DNA from: Lepisosteus oculatus
Lineage: Eukaryota > Chordata > Actinopteri > Semionotiformes > Lepisosteidae
Length of the DNA stretch: 64,000 nucleotides
Assembly (NCBI RefSeq): GCF_040954835.1
Contig: NC_090709.1
Location: 45,702,490 to 45,766,489 of the forward strand
Direction of reading: 5' to 3'
The notes beneath the pieces were generated by a model. That model searched no databases, was not told the DNA's origin, and saw only the letters and a program-made list of their open reading frames with translations. Of this stretch, positions 33,127 through 44,672 are shown one piece after another. Within the stretch, counting starts at the first letter, position 1; the number at the start of each line of letters is the position of its first letter. The position numbers and the translations under genes were made by a program.

Positions 33127-34150
33127 AGTGCGCAAAGCCCACAGCCACCTGCTCCAGCCTTCCTGTGTTGTGGCATGAGTGCACCAAGAGTAGCGGGAGA
33201 GTGTTGCAGGAACGTCACTCAGAAGGAAAGCCACCCAGCTGCGCCCTCTGAGCTCTGTCCAGCGCATCTTCCTCGCATGGACTCCTGCCTGCGACGGGCA
33301 GGAAACAATTAGCAAGAACAGAACGACACGCCATGGGTGTCTCATGACCGCACCTTAGGTTGTGACACGTGCAGGTGTGAGGGGTTGCCGGGCTACTTTG
33401 GAGCAGAGCTTGGGCGGAGGGGGGGCGGGAAAGCAGACAAAGAGGTGACACCTCAAGGTCTGCACGATCACAGCTCTCCGCCGCCCCAGGCTTCCGCTCG
33501 ATAAGCTACTGGACACACCCGCCCCTCCTCACACAGACCGTGGAAAAGCCCCCGAGTGGGAGGGCTCGCTCTTCCTCCCAGGAGCTCTTGGACACGACGC
33601 CCAGACAGGGCGCGGGGAGCCGCCGCCTGCAAACACGGCTCCAGGCAGGACTCCACTCCGCAGGAGCCGCAGAGCAGAGGAGATGAGGGCAGCTTAGCTC
33701 CTGTGCAGAGACCTGAGCTGTTGTTGCTGTGGATGCTGTCTTTTCTGCACTCGGGGTAGGAGTGAATGTTGAGTTGCACTTAGAAATGAAGCAGAGCACT
33801 TCAACGGCACGGGTGTGTGTGTGTGTGCGCCCTGGTGATTCTGGGAGACAGATCGAACCTGGGCTAAAAGAGAGGGGGCTTAGCCCTCTTCCATTTGCTA
33901 GTTCAAAGTTGTACAACCCCTTTGTATCTGCTAGGCGGCGCAGTCGTCGTGCACAAAGAACACTTTGAAAAGCGTCAAAGGCAAGTCATTCCGAGTTGGT
34001 CGTTTGTGTTTTCCGTTCAGACGCGAAATGCTGACATGATCTCTCGGCTCCTCGGTTGTCATTTCTGCTCCGTAAAGGGATCACAGCACGCGTCGGCTTC
34101 CAGCATGCTGGGTCGGGACACGATGCCGGGGGTTGGAGAGAGCAATGTCT

Positions 34151-34222
34151 TCCTCGTTAGTATAGTGGCAAGTATCCCCGCCTGTCACGTGGGAGACCGG
34201 GGTTCGATTCCCCGACGGGGAG
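34151..34222 (+). tRNA. tRNA-Asp-GTC: tRNA-Asp (GTC), unit 11, C40U
   Basis: C40 to T at 34190 changes G30-C40 to a G-U wobble, which should be tolerated. Unit 13 has the same change. Confidence 0.93.
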
Positions 34223-34634
34223 TAGCTTTTCTTTCACCTCCTTAGAGAAATGACTGCCTTTCACTTCTCTGTTTTCTTTCACAGCGTCGTGCACCTTTTC
34301 ATTGCTCTCGCTTTCAGAGCCTCCGCACGGCAGTCGACTCGACATCAGGAAGCACATTGAAGTGAAAGCAGGAAGCGCTGCGACATGCACTGTGCAGATC
34401 CCGCCACACTAAGAGGTGAGTGGGTCTGTTCGATGCACAAAGAACGCTTTGAGAAGCGTCAAAGGCAAGTCATTCCGAGTTGGTCGTTTGTGTTTTCCGT
34501 TCAGACGCGAAATGCTGAAATGATCTCTCGGCTCCTCGGTTGTCATTTCTGCTCCGTAAAGGAATCACAGCACGCGTCGGCTTCCAGCACGGTGGGTCGG
34601 GACACGATGCCGGGGGTCGGAGAGAGCGATGTCT

Positions 34635-34691
34635 TCCTCGTTAGTATAGGACCTGTCACCTGTCCCCACCTGTCACGCGGGAGACTGGGGT
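34635..34691 (+). pseudogene. Decayed tRNA-Asp relic, unit 11
   Basis: Same form as 855-911; 12-bp deletion downstream as in units 6 and 7. Confidence 0.85.
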
Positions 34692-34831
34692 GCATCAGGA
34701 CGCGCCTTGAAGTGAAAGCAGGATGCGCTGTGCAGATCCCGCCACACTAAGAGGTGGGTCCAGTGGGTCTGTTCGATCACAGCGCTAGGCGAATCCCCAA
34801 TCCCCTTTTGTGCCTGGCGACAAAAGATGTC

Positions 34832-34904
34832 TGTTTCCGCCCGGTTTCGAACCGGGGACCTTTCGCGTGTGAGGCGAACGTGATAACCACTATACTACGG
34901 AAAC
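34832..34904 (-). tRNA. tRNA-Val-CAC: tRNA-Val (CAC), unit 11, G12A variant
   Basis: G12 to A (plus-strand T at 34893) makes the G12-C23 pair of the D stem an A-C mismatch and touches the A box. Confidence 0.87.
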
Positions 34905-35334
34905 GGTGGTAAGACGTGCCCAGCGGCCCAGCGCTGAGCTTCGCCAATGCGATTTAGCTGCTTCCAGTGCCTTTATTGGAGTGCGCTGATGGACCGTGCT
35001 CTCTCTCCAGAGACCAGCACGCCTGTCATGGACGGAGCAGGAAAGGCGGCGCCACATTCTACAGCCCTCTCCACGCAATCGACGAAATCGGGCTACTGAA
35101 GTGGAGAAAATCGCCTCTCCAGAAAGTGCAAATATCATCTTGGAGACTATAAATCCTATTGCCGAAGGTCAGCCCTGTCTACCAGAGTAACCCTCCCACA
35201 GCGATGATCAGCTCGTCTCACACGCGAGAAGTTTCGGTTGGAAACAAGCGCCCCCTCTTCTCGCACGTTTTGCACGTTCGAGTAGTTTTAATGCGGCTCT
35301 TTCGTACACGGTGCTGATCTTTTGGAAAGCAGGA

Positions 35335-35397
35335 GGCAAAACCGAGTCGAACCGCCTGGGTGAAAACCAGGAACCCTAACCGCTAGACTATATGGCA
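35335..35397 (-). pseudogene. Decayed tRNA-Glu (TTC) relic, unit 11
   Basis: Same form as 1567-1629. Confidence 0.85.
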
Positions 35398-35598
35398 GCG
35401 AACAACCATGCTGTTCACGGCATCAAGCAAGCAAACTACATAAATATGAGAAAACACGCAAGAGAGTTGTCACTCAGAGTGTCGAAGGGTCGATGTATAC
35501 TGGGGCTCAGTTGAAATGCAACGTCAGGACTTTTCCGAATTATGTCACACGAAGAGAGCACAGCCCTTTCCGCCCTGCCGCGTGTGTCTCGGTAACTC

Positions 35599-35670
35599 GC
35601 TGTGATCGTATAGTGGTCAGTACTTTGCGTTGTGGCCGCAACAACCCCGGTTCGAATCCGGGTCACGGCA
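35599..35670 (+). tRNA. tRNA-His-GTG: tRNA-His (GTG), unit 11
   Basis: Identical by eye to the 1831-1902 gene. Confidence 0.97.
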
Positions 35671-36245
35671 GAATAGGGGCGTCTGCTTTTACTACTCGCG
35701 CGAATGAAGGCAAAAAAAAAGCCAATCGACGTGAACGAACGGCGCTTTACAGAGGAGTACTGCCTGACTGGATCGTTGATGAACGACAGAGGCCACTCCG
35801 ACCTCTTCTCGGTTTTCTTCAATGACTTACTAAGGATCTTCTTCACATTCGCCCATGCAGGGGAAGCCAGTTACACCAAAGCAAACGCAGGAAAGTGCAT
35901 TTCAAGCAGAGACCAGGAGGGACTTGTTTACACCGAGAGTGGGCGGAGAATGGAACAATGCGCCCAGCCCTGTTGCTGGAGCCGATTCTTGATGAGCTCT
36001 TGGGCTCACTAAGAGGCCCCCGCTGGATGCTAATCTTTCTGTTGTTCTTGCAGGTCCTGCGCTGCTTTTGAGCCGACAGAGCTCGACCTGGTCTGTCGGC
36101 ACAGCCCAATTGCAAATGATCGGCTCCGCGTACAGAAGGAACGTGCGTTTGGTACAAGAGTGCACGAAGGCACCGGAAATACATTGGGAACAAATGACCG
36201 GTCGCTCAAGACCTCTGTGAAGTACAGGAGCGTGCAAAACGAGGC

Positions 36246-36318
36246 TGTTTCCGCCCGGTCTCGAACCGGGGACCTTTCGCGTGTTAGGCGAACGTGATAG
36301 CCGCTACACTACGGAAAC
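36246..36318 (-). tRNA. tRNA-Val-AAC: tRNA-Val (AAC), unit 11
   Basis: Identical by eye to the 2477-2549 gene. Confidence 0.97.
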
Positions 36319-36427
36319 CTGTAGGGACTGCTGCTGGTGTCTCGCTTGCGTTTCGGGCTGAGAAAGGGACGCGTCACTTTAGGCAGGTGGCGCTGGAGAG
36401 AGGAACAAAGGGCGCGATGAAACAAAA

Positions 36428-36500
36428 TGCCGAAACCCGGGATCGAACCAGGGACCTTTAGATCTTCAGTCTAACGCTCTCCCAACTGAGCTATTTCGGC
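36428..36500 (-). tRNA. tRNA-Phe-GAA: tRNA-Phe (GAA), unit 11
   Basis: Identical by eye to the 6032-6104 gene. Confidence 0.97.
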
Positions 36501-37524
36501 AGTGCGCAAAGCCCACAGCCACCTGCTCCAGCCTTCCTGTGTTGTGGCATGAGCGCACCAAGAGTAGCGGGAGAGTGTTGCAGGAACGTCACTCAGAAGG
36601 AAAGCCACCCAGCTGCGCCCTCTGAGCTCTGTCCAGCGCATCTTCCTCGCATGGACTCCTGCCTGCGACGGGCAGGAAACAATTAGCAAGAACAGAACGA
36701 CACCCCATGGGTGTCTCATGACCGCACCTTAGGTTGTGACACGTGCAGGTGTGAGGGGTTGCCGGGCTACTTTGGAGCAGAGCTTGGGCGGAGGGGGGGC
36801 GGGAAAGCAGACAAAGAGGTGACACCTCAAGGTCTGCACGATCACAGCTCTCCGCCGCCCCAGGCTTCCGCTCGATAAGCTACTGGACACACCCGCCCCT
36901 CCTCACACAGACCGTGGAAAAGCCCCCGAGTGGGAGGGCTCGCTCTTCCTCCCAGGAGCTCTTGGACACGACGCCCAGACAGGGCGCGGGGAGCCGCCGC
37001 CTGCAAACACGGCTCCAGGCAGGACTCCACTCCGCAGGAGCCGCAGAGCAGAGGAGATGAGGGCAGCTTAGCTCCTGTGCAGAGACCTGAGCTGTTGTTG
37101 CTGTGGATGCTGTCTTTTCTGCACTCGGGGTAGGAGTGAATGTTGAGTTGCACTTAGAAATGAAGCAGAGCACTTCAACGGCACGGGTGTGTGTGTGTGT
37201 GCGCCCTGGTGATTCTGGGAGACAGATCGAACCTGGGCTAAAAGAGAGGGGGCTTAGCCCTCTTCCATTTGCTAGTTCAAAGTTGTACAACCCCTTTGTA
37301 TCTGCTAGGCGGCGCAGTCGTCGTGCACAAAGAACACTTTGAAAAGCGTCAAAGGCAAGTCATTCCGAGTTGGTCGTTTGTGTTTTCCGTTCAGACGCGA
37401 AATGCTGACATGATCTCTCGGCTCCTCGGTTGTCATTTCTGCTCCGTAAAGGGATCACAGCACGCGTCGGCTTCCAGCATGCTGGGTCGGGACACGATGC
37501 CGGGGGTTGGAGAGAGCGATGTCT

Positions 37525-37596
37525 TCCTCGTTAGTATAGTGGCAAGTATCCCCGCCTGTCACGCGGGAGACCGGGGTTCGATTCCCCGACGGGGAG
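37525..37596 (+). tRNA. tRNA-Asp-GTC: tRNA-Asp (GTC), unit 12
   Basis: Identical by eye to the 371-442 gene. Confidence 0.97.
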
Positions 37597-38008
37597 TAGC
37601 TTTTCTTTCACCTCCTTAGAGAAATGACTGCCTTTCACTTCTCTGTTTTCTTTCACAGCGTCGTGCACCTTTTCATTGCTCTCGCTTTCAGAGCCTCCGC
37701 ACGGCAGTCGACTCGACATCAGGAAGCACATTGAAGTGAAAGCAGGAAGCGCTGCGACATGCACTGTGCAGATCCCGCCACACTAAGAGGTGAGTGGGTC
37801 TGTTCGATGCACAAAGAACGCTTTGAGAAGCGTCAAAGGCAAGTCATTCCGAGTTGGTCGTTTGTGTTTTCCGTTCAGACGCGAAATGCTGAAATGATCT
37901 CTCGGCTCCTCGGTTGTCATTTCTGCTCCGTAAAGGAATCACAGCACGCGTCGGCTTCCAGCACGGTGGGTCGGGACACGATGCCGGGGGTCGGAGAGAG
38001 CGATGTCT

Positions 38009-38065
38009 TCCTCGTTAGTATAGGACCTGTCACCTGTCCCCACCTGTCACGCGGGAGACTGGGGT
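38009..38065 (+). pseudogene. Decayed tRNA-Asp relic, unit 12
   Basis: Same form as 855-911. Confidence 0.85.
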
Positions 38066-38217
38066 GCATCAGGACGCGCCTTGAAGTGAAAGCAGGATGC
38101 GCTGTGACATGCACTGTGCAGATCCCGCCACACTAAGAGGTGGGTCCAGTGGGTCTGTTCGATCACAGCGCTAGGCGAATCCCCAATCCCCTTTTGTGCC
38201 TGGCGACAAAAGATGTC

Positions 38218-38290
38218 TGTTTCCGCCCGGTTTCGAACCGGGGACCTTTCGCGTGTGAGGCGAACGTGATAACCACTACACTACGGAAAC
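38218..38290 (-). tRNA. tRNA-Val-CAC: tRNA-Val (CAC), unit 12
   Basis: Identical by eye to the 1064-1136 gene. Confidence 0.97.
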
Positions 38291-38720
38291 GGTGGTAAGA
38301 CGTGCCCAGCGGCCCAGCGCTGAGCTTCGCCAATGCGATTTAGCTGCTTCCAGTGCCTTTATTGGAGTGCGCTGATGGACCGTGCTCTCTCTCCAGAGAC
38401 CAGCACGCCTGTCATGGACGGAGCAGGAAAGGCGGCGCCACATTCTACAGCCCTCTCCACGCAATCGACGAAATCGGGCTACTGAAGTGGAGAAAATCGC
38501 CTCTCCAGAAAGTGCAAATATCATCTTGGAGACTATAAATCCTATTGCCGAAGGTCAGCCCTGTCTACCAGAGTAACCCTCCCACAGCGATGATCAGCTC
38601 GTCTCACACGCGAGAAGTTTCGGTTGGAAACAAGCGCCCCCTCTTCTCGCACGTTTTGCACGTTCGAGTAGTTTTAATGCGGCTCTTTCGTACACGGTGC
38701 TGATCTTTTGGAAAGCAGGA

Positions 38721-38783
38721 GGCAAAACCGAGTCGAACCGCCTGGGTGAAAACCAGGAACCCTAACCGCTAGACTATATGGCA
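38721..38783 (-). pseudogene. Decayed tRNA-Glu (TTC) relic, unit 12
   Basis: Same form as 1567-1629. Confidence 0.85.
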
Positions 38784-38984
38784 GCGAACAACCATGCTGT
38801 TCACGGCATCAAGCAAGCAAACTACATAAATATGAGAAAACACGCAAGAGAGTTGTCACTCAGAGTGTCGAAGGGTCGATGTATACTGGGGCTCAGTTGA
38901 AATGCAACGTCAGGACTTTTCCGAATTATGTCACACGAAGAGAGCACAGCCCTTTCCGCCCTGCCGCGTGTGTCTCGGTAACTC

Positions 38985-39056
38985 GCTGTGATCGTATAGT
39001 GGTCAGTACTTTGCGTTGTGGCCGCAACAACCCCGGTTCGAATCCGGGTCACGGCA
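38985..39056 (+). tRNA. tRNA-His-GTG: tRNA-His (GTG), unit 12
   Basis: Identical by eye to the 1831-1902 gene. Confidence 0.97.
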
Positions 39057-39630
39057 GAATAGGGGCGTCTGCTTTTACTACTCGCGCGAATGAAGGCAAA
39101 AAAAAGCCAATCGACGTGAACGAACGGCGCTTTACAGAGGAGTACTGCCTGACTGGATCGTTGATGAACGACAGAGGCCACTCCGACCTCTTCTCGGTTT
39201 TCTTCAATGACTTACTAAGGATCTTCTTCACATTCGCCCATGCAGGGGAAGCCAGTTACACCAAAGCAAACGCAGGAAAGTGCATTTCAAGCAGAGACCA
39301 GGAGGGACTTGTTTACACCGAGAGTGGGCGGAGAATGGAACAATGCGCCCAGCCCTGTTGCTGGAGCCGATTCTTGATGAGCTCTTGGGCTCACTAAGAG
39401 GCCCCCGCTGGATGCTAATCTTTCTGTTGTTCTTGCAGGTCCTGCGCTGCTTTTGAGCCGACAGAGCTCGACCTGGTCTGTCGGCACAGCCCAATTGCAA
39501 ATGATCGGCTCCGCGTACAGAAGGAACGTGCGTTTGGTACAAGAGTGCACGAAGGCACCGGAAATACATTGGGAACAAATGACCGGTCGCTCAAGACCTC
39601 TGTGAAGTACAGGAGCGTGCAAAACGAGGC

Positions 39631-39703
39631 TGTTTCCGCCCGGTCTCGAACCGGGGACCTTTCGCGTGTTAGGCGAACGTGATAGCCGCTACACTACGGA
39701 AAC
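39631..39703 (-). tRNA. tRNA-Val-AAC: tRNA-Val (AAC), unit 12
   Basis: Identical by eye to the 2477-2549 gene. Confidence 0.97.
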
Positions 39704-39812
39704 CTGTAGGGACTGCTGCTGGTGTCTCGCTTGCGTTTCGGGCTGAGAAAGGGACGCGTCACTTTAGGCAGGTGGCGCTGGAGAGAGGAACAAAGGGCGC
39801 GATGAAACAAAA

Positions 39813-39873
39813 TGCCGAAACCCGGGACCTTTAGATCTTCAGTCTAACGCTCTCCCAACTGAGCTATTTCGGC
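39813..39873 (-). pseudogene. tRNA-Phe with 12-bp deletion, form B, unit 12
   Basis: Same junction as unit 4. Confidence 0.92.
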
Positions 39874-40897
39874 AGTGCGCAAAGCCCACAGCCACCTGCT
39901 CCAGCCTTCCTGTGTTGTGGCATGAGCGCACCAAGAGTAGCGGGAGAGTGTTGCAGGAACGTCACTCAGAAGGAAAGCCACCCAGCTGCGCCCTCTGAGC
40001 TCTGTCCAGCGCATCTTCCTCGCATGGACTCCTGCCTGCGACGGGCAGGAAACAATTAGCAAGAACAGAACGACACGCCATGGGTGTCTCATGACCGCAC
40101 CTTAGGTTGTGACACGTGCAGGTGTGAGGGGTTGCCGGGCTACTTTGGAGCAGAGCTTGGGCGGAGGGGGGGCGGGAAAGCAGACAAAGAGGTGACACCT
40201 CAAGGTCTGCACGATCACAGCTCTCCGCCGCCCCAGGCTTCCGCTCGATAAGCTACTGGACACACCCGCCCCTCCTCACACAGACCGTGGAAAAGCCCCC
40301 GAGTGGGAGGGCTCGCTCTTCCTCCCAGGAGCTCTTGGACACGACGCCCAGACAGGGCGCGGGGAGCCGCCGCCTGCAAACACGGCTCCAGGCAGGACTC
40401 CACTCCGCAGGAGCCGCAGAGCAGAGGAGATGAGGGCAGCTTAGCTCCTGTGCAGAGACCTGAGCTGTTGTTGCTGTGGATGCTGTCTTTTCTGCACTCG
40501 GGGTAGGAGTGAATGTTGAGTTGCACTTAGAAATGAAGCAGAGCACTTCAACGGCACGGGTGTGTGTGTGTGTGCGCCCTGGTGATTCTGGGAGACAGAT
40601 CGAACCTGGGCTAAAAGAGAGGGGGCTTAGCCCTCTTCCATTTGCTAGTTCAAAGTTGTACAACCCCTTTGTATCTGCTAGGCGGCGCAGTCGTCGTGCA
40701 CAAAGAACACTTTGAAAAGCGTCAAAGGCAAGTCATTCCGAGTTGGTCGTTTGTGTTTTCCGTTCAGACGCGAAATGCTGACATGATCTCTCGGCTCCTC
40801 GGTTGTCATTTCTGCTCCGTAAAGGGATCACAGCACGCGTCGGCTTCCAGCATGCTGGGTCGGGACACGATGCCGGGGGTTGGAGAGAGCGATGTCT

Positions 40898-40969
40898 TCC
40901 TCGTTAGTATAGTGGCAAGTATCCCCGCCTGTCACGTGGGAGACCGGGGTTCGATTCCCCGACGGGGAG
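40898..40969 (+). tRNA. tRNA-Asp-GTC: tRNA-Asp (GTC), unit 13, C40U
   Basis: Carries the anticodon-stem C40 to T change (40937) shared with unit 11. Confidence 0.93.
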
Positions 40970-41381
40970 TAGCTTTTCTTTCACCTCCTTAGAGAAATGA
41001 CTGCCTTTCACTTCTCTGTTTTCTTTCACAGCGTCGTGCACCTTTTCATTGCTCTCGCTTTCAGAGCCTCCGCACGGCAGTCGACTCGACATCAGGAAGC
41101 ACATTGAAGTGAAAGCAGGAAGCGCTGCGACATGCACTGTGCAGATCCCGCCACACTAAGAGGTGAGTGGGTCTGTTCGATGCACAAAGAACGCTTTGAG
41201 AAGCGTCAAAGGCAAGTCATTCCGAGTTGGTCGTTTGTGTTTTCCGTTCAGACGCGAAATGCTGAAATGATCTCTCGGCTCCTCGGTTGTCATTTCTGCT
41301 CCGTAAAGGAATCACAGCACGCGTCGGCTTCCAGCACGGTGGGTCGGGACACGATGCCGGGGGTCGGAGAGAGCGATGTCT

Positions 41382-41438
41382 TCCTCGTTAGTATAGGACC
41401 TGTCACCTGTCCCCACCTGTCACGCGGGAGACTGGGGT
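41382..41438 (+). pseudogene. Decayed tRNA-Asp relic, unit 13
   Basis: Same form as 855-911. Confidence 0.85.
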
Positions 41439-41590
41439 GCATCAGGACGCGCCTTGAAGTGAAAGCAGGATGCGCTGTGACATGCACTGTGCAGATCCCG
41501 CCACACTAAGAGGTGGGTCCAGTGGGTCTGTTCGATCACAGCGCTAGGCGAATCCCCAATCCCCTTTTGTGCCTGGCGACAAAAGATGTC

Positions 41591-41663
41591 TGTTTCCGCC
41601 CGGTTTCGAACCGGGGACCTTTCGCGTGTGAGGCGAACGTGATAACCACTACACTACGGAAAC
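41591..41663 (-). tRNA. tRNA-Val-CAC: tRNA-Val (CAC), unit 13
   Basis: Identical by eye to the 1064-1136 gene. Confidence 0.97.
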
Positions 41664-42093
41664 GGTGGTAAGACGTGCCCAGCGGCCCAGCGCTGAGCTT
41701 CGCCAATGCGATTTAGCTGCTTCCAGTGCCTTTATTGGAGTGCGCTGATGGACCGTGCTCTCTCTCCAGAGACCAGCACGCCTGTCATGGACGGAGCAGG
41801 AAAGGCGGCGCCACATTCTACAGCCCTCTCCACGCAATCGACGAAATCGGGCTACTGAAGTGGAGAAAATCGCCTCTCCAGAAAGTGCAAATATCATCTT
41901 GGAGACTATAAATCCTATTGCCGAAGGTCAGCCCTGTCTACCAGAGTAACCCTCCCACAGCGATGATCAGCTCGTCTCACACGCGAGAAGTTTCGGTTGG
42001 AAACAAGCGCCCCCTCTTCTCGCACGTTTTGCACGTTCGAGTAGTTTTAATGCGGCTCTTTCGTACACGGTGCTGATCTTTTGGAAAGCAGGA

Positions 42094-42156
42094 GGCAAAA
42101 CCGAGTCGAACCGCCTGGGTGAAAACCAGGAACCCTAACCGCTAGACTATATGGCA
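42094..42156 (-). pseudogene. Decayed tRNA-Glu (TTC) relic, unit 13
   Basis: Same form as 1567-1629. Confidence 0.85.
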
Positions 42157-42357
42157 GCGAACAACCATGCTGTTCACGGCATCATGCAAGCAAACTACAT
42201 AAATATGAGAAAACACGCAAGAGAGTTGTCACTCAGAGTGTCGAAGGGTCGATGTATACTGGGGCTCAGTTGAAATGCAACGTCAGGACTTTTCCGAATT
42301 ATGTCACACGAAGAGAGCACAGCCCTTTCCGCCCTGCCGCCTGTGTCTCGGTAACTC

Positions 42358-42429
42358 GCTGTGATCGTATAGTGGTCAGTACTTTGCGTTGTGGCCGCAA
42401 CAACCCCGGTTCGAATCCGGGTCACGGCA
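42358..42429 (+). tRNA. tRNA-His-GTG: tRNA-His (GTG), unit 13
   Basis: Identical by eye to the 1831-1902 gene. Confidence 0.97.
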
Positions 42430-43023
42430 GAATAGGGGCGTCTGCTTTTACTACTCGCGCGAATGAAGGCAAAAAAAAGCCAATCGACGTGAACGAACGG
42501 CGCTTTACAGAGGAGTACTGCCTGACTGGATCGTTGATGAACGACAGAGGCCACTCCGACCTCTTCTCGGTTTTCTTCAATGACTTACTAAGGATCTTCT
42601 TCACATTCGCCCATGCAGGGGAAGCCAGTTACACCAAAGCAAACGCAGGAAAGTGCATTTCAAGCAGAGACCAGGAGGGACTTGTTTACACCGAGAGTGG
42701 GCGGAGAATGGAACAATGCGCCCAGCCCTGTTGCTGGAGCCGATTCTTGATGAGCTCTTGGGCTCACTAAGAGGCCCCCGCTGGATGCTAATCTTTCTGT
42801 TGTTCTTGCAGGTCCTGCGCTGCTTTTGAGCCGACAGAGCTCGACCTGGTCTGTCGGCACAGCCCAATTGCAAATGATCGGCTCCGCGTACAGAAGGAAC
42901 GTGCGTTTGGTACAAGAGTGCACGAAGGCACCGGAAATACATTGGGAACAAATGACCGGTCGCTCAAGACCTCTGTGAAGTACAGGAGCGTGCAAAACGA
43001 GGCTGTTTCCGCCCGGTCTCGAA

Positions 43024-43029
43024 CCGGCG
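43024..43029. repeat. Left copy of 6-bp target duplication (CCGGCG)
   Basis: The uninterrupted gene has CCGGGG here; one base differs. Confidence 0.6.
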
Positions 43030-43176
43030 CAGTGGGCAAAAGACGTATAATATACGTCTATTAAACGTATAACTTAGACGTCTAAATGTGGTCTACAATT
43101 CGTCTAGAATGAAATTCTAATATACGTCTAAAGTTATACGTCAATTATACGTCTATGTTTAGACGTTCATTATACA

Positions 43177-43600
43177 TAAATGGTTGGAGTTCTATTATAC
43201 GGATAAATTTAGAGGACTATTATACATATATGGTTGGAGTTCCGGATAACTTTAGAGGTCTATTATACGGATAACTTTAGAGGACTATTATACGTATATG
43301 GTTAGAAGTCTGTTATACGTATAACTTTAGACGTCTATTATACGTATATGGTTAGAAGTCTGTTATACGTATAACTTTAGACGTCTATTATACGTATATG
43401 GTTAGAAGTCTGTTATACGTATAACTTTAGACGTCTATTATACGTATATGGTTAGAAGTCTGTTATACGTATAACTTTAGACGTCTATTATACGTATATG
43501 GTTAGAGGTCTATTATACGGATAACTTTAGACGTCTATTATACGTATATGGTTAGAGGTCTATTATACGGATAACATTAGAGGTCTATTATACATCAAAG
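43177..43600 (+). repeat. 50-bp-period minisatellite inside the insertion
   Basis: About eight units; the motif GTTAGAAGTC recurs at 43301, 43351, 43401 and 43451 with GTTAGAGGTC at 43501 and 43551, an exact 50-bp step. The central units are near identical and the outer ones diverge. Each unit holds TATACGTATA and TTTAGACGTC, the same motifs found near both ends of the element. Confidence 0.93.
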
Positions 43601-44584
43601 ATAGATTTTATAGGTGTAGAAACAAGTAAACCAAGCCAATGATTAGGTTTAGAAATTTATTCTGAAAATACACATTCACACCTGAAACATACGTATTTCA
43701 AATTATACATTGTATACAATCAATCAACAATCAACATATGGGCAATAATCATAAAAAACACAACTAGTCTTAAACTTCAGCTACAAATTCTGGTAACATG
43801 GCAATATACAGTATAGTAATGACAAACACAAAACTAATTACATTAACACACTAACTCAAAACCACATTTTGATTCAAATATACATTTTAAAATGTACAAC
43901 TTCTATATTTCCAAGAAAAAAAATATTACAATGGAAGTTAAGACGATTTTTGTCCACTATTTGCAAACCCTGTCTAATTGTCCTAACAGTTAGAACCAAA
44001 AACCTATTATTTTCAGAGTCCAGATCTCCTGGCCCCCTGCCTTGCATATGCATTCTTCAAGTAACACATTGCGTGCTCCTTTATTTCTTTTTCTGTTGAT
44101 GTAGGGTGGGACTTCCGCAGCTAGGAGAAAATTATATAATATTACTTCCCAAATAAATGATGATTAATATCTTCTTTAGTATAATCTAAAAAATGAACAG
44201 TTTACTAAGCTCAAAGCTGAAATAAATGTATAAAATTTGGCTTGCATCATAGCAGTTGAGCAATTAAGTCTGTCCTAATTACCCAAAGTTTGAAAGTACA
44301 ACATAGAATAAGAATAAGAGAAACGGCAAAACGATTTTGTGTCATCTTCCCCATTCACACTATTTTATGTGCCATTTTTTTGCTTATTCACGTACTATTT
44401 TAATCAAAATAATATTAAGAAAGATCTGTATGTATTCAGATAGTATTATTATTGTTCATACTTACTTGTCAAAAGAGGATTGCTGAGATATTTGCAGATA
44501 TACTTCTACGTTTGAAAAACGTGTCCAAAATGGTGACCAACGAATACTAGCAATGCATTGTGGTATATAACCGGAAAATATGCT
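43601..44584. other. AT-rich interior of the insertion, left-middle part
   Basis: Low-complexity AT-rich sequence. The only protein-like signal is the weak minus-strand exon candidate at 44013-44120; small open frames on the plus strand (for example 43869-44099) look like chance. Confidence 0.6.
44013..44120 (-). other. Candidate 3' terminal coding exon
   Basis: On the minus strand a pyrimidine-rich tract ending in TCCTAG at 44121-44126 is followed by 35 codons and a TGA (44013-44015); a possible AATAAA signal lies at 43666-43671. The peptide contains EKEIKEHAMCYLKNAYARQG. A donor-like GTAAGTATG occurs upstream at about 44457-44465, but the frame there does not join to this one. It could be the tail of a transposase or captured host gene, or chance. 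No family recognised. Confidence 0.2.
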
Positions 44585-44672
44585 GGGTTCGATATTTTCT
44601 CAACGTATGCGTTTATTAATGTTGTCGATATTATGGTTGAAATTTAACATTGATAATACATCGCGGCTATGT
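44585..44672 (+). repeat. Diverged third copy of the foldback arm
   Basis: Aligns without gaps over about 50 bp (from GCGTTTATT) with the right foldback arm starting near 45919, at roughly 80% identity by eye. It suggests that an older related end lies here. Confidence 0.6.

Larger units (their letters stand above)
30396..33780. repeat. tDNA unit 10 (3385 bp)
   Basis: Phe is full length but has A21C, and His has a G-U wobble in the acceptor stem. Several private changes cluster at 32287-32380. Confidence 0.95.
33781..37154. repeat. tDNA unit 11 (3374 bp)
   Basis: Has the 12-bp loss, nine-A run, AGCAATG and ACCCCATG variants of unit 7, plus Asp C40U (shared with unit 13) and a private Val-CAC G12A. 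Confidence 0.95.
37155..40527. repeat. tDNA unit 12 (3373 bp)
   Basis: Phe is deleted (form B); the other four tRNA genes match consensus. Confidence 0.95.

Noticed and set aside
43869-44099. 76-codon plus-strand frame in the insertion as a gene
   Set aside because: AT-rich, no motif, opposite to the better (still weak) minus-strand exon signal.
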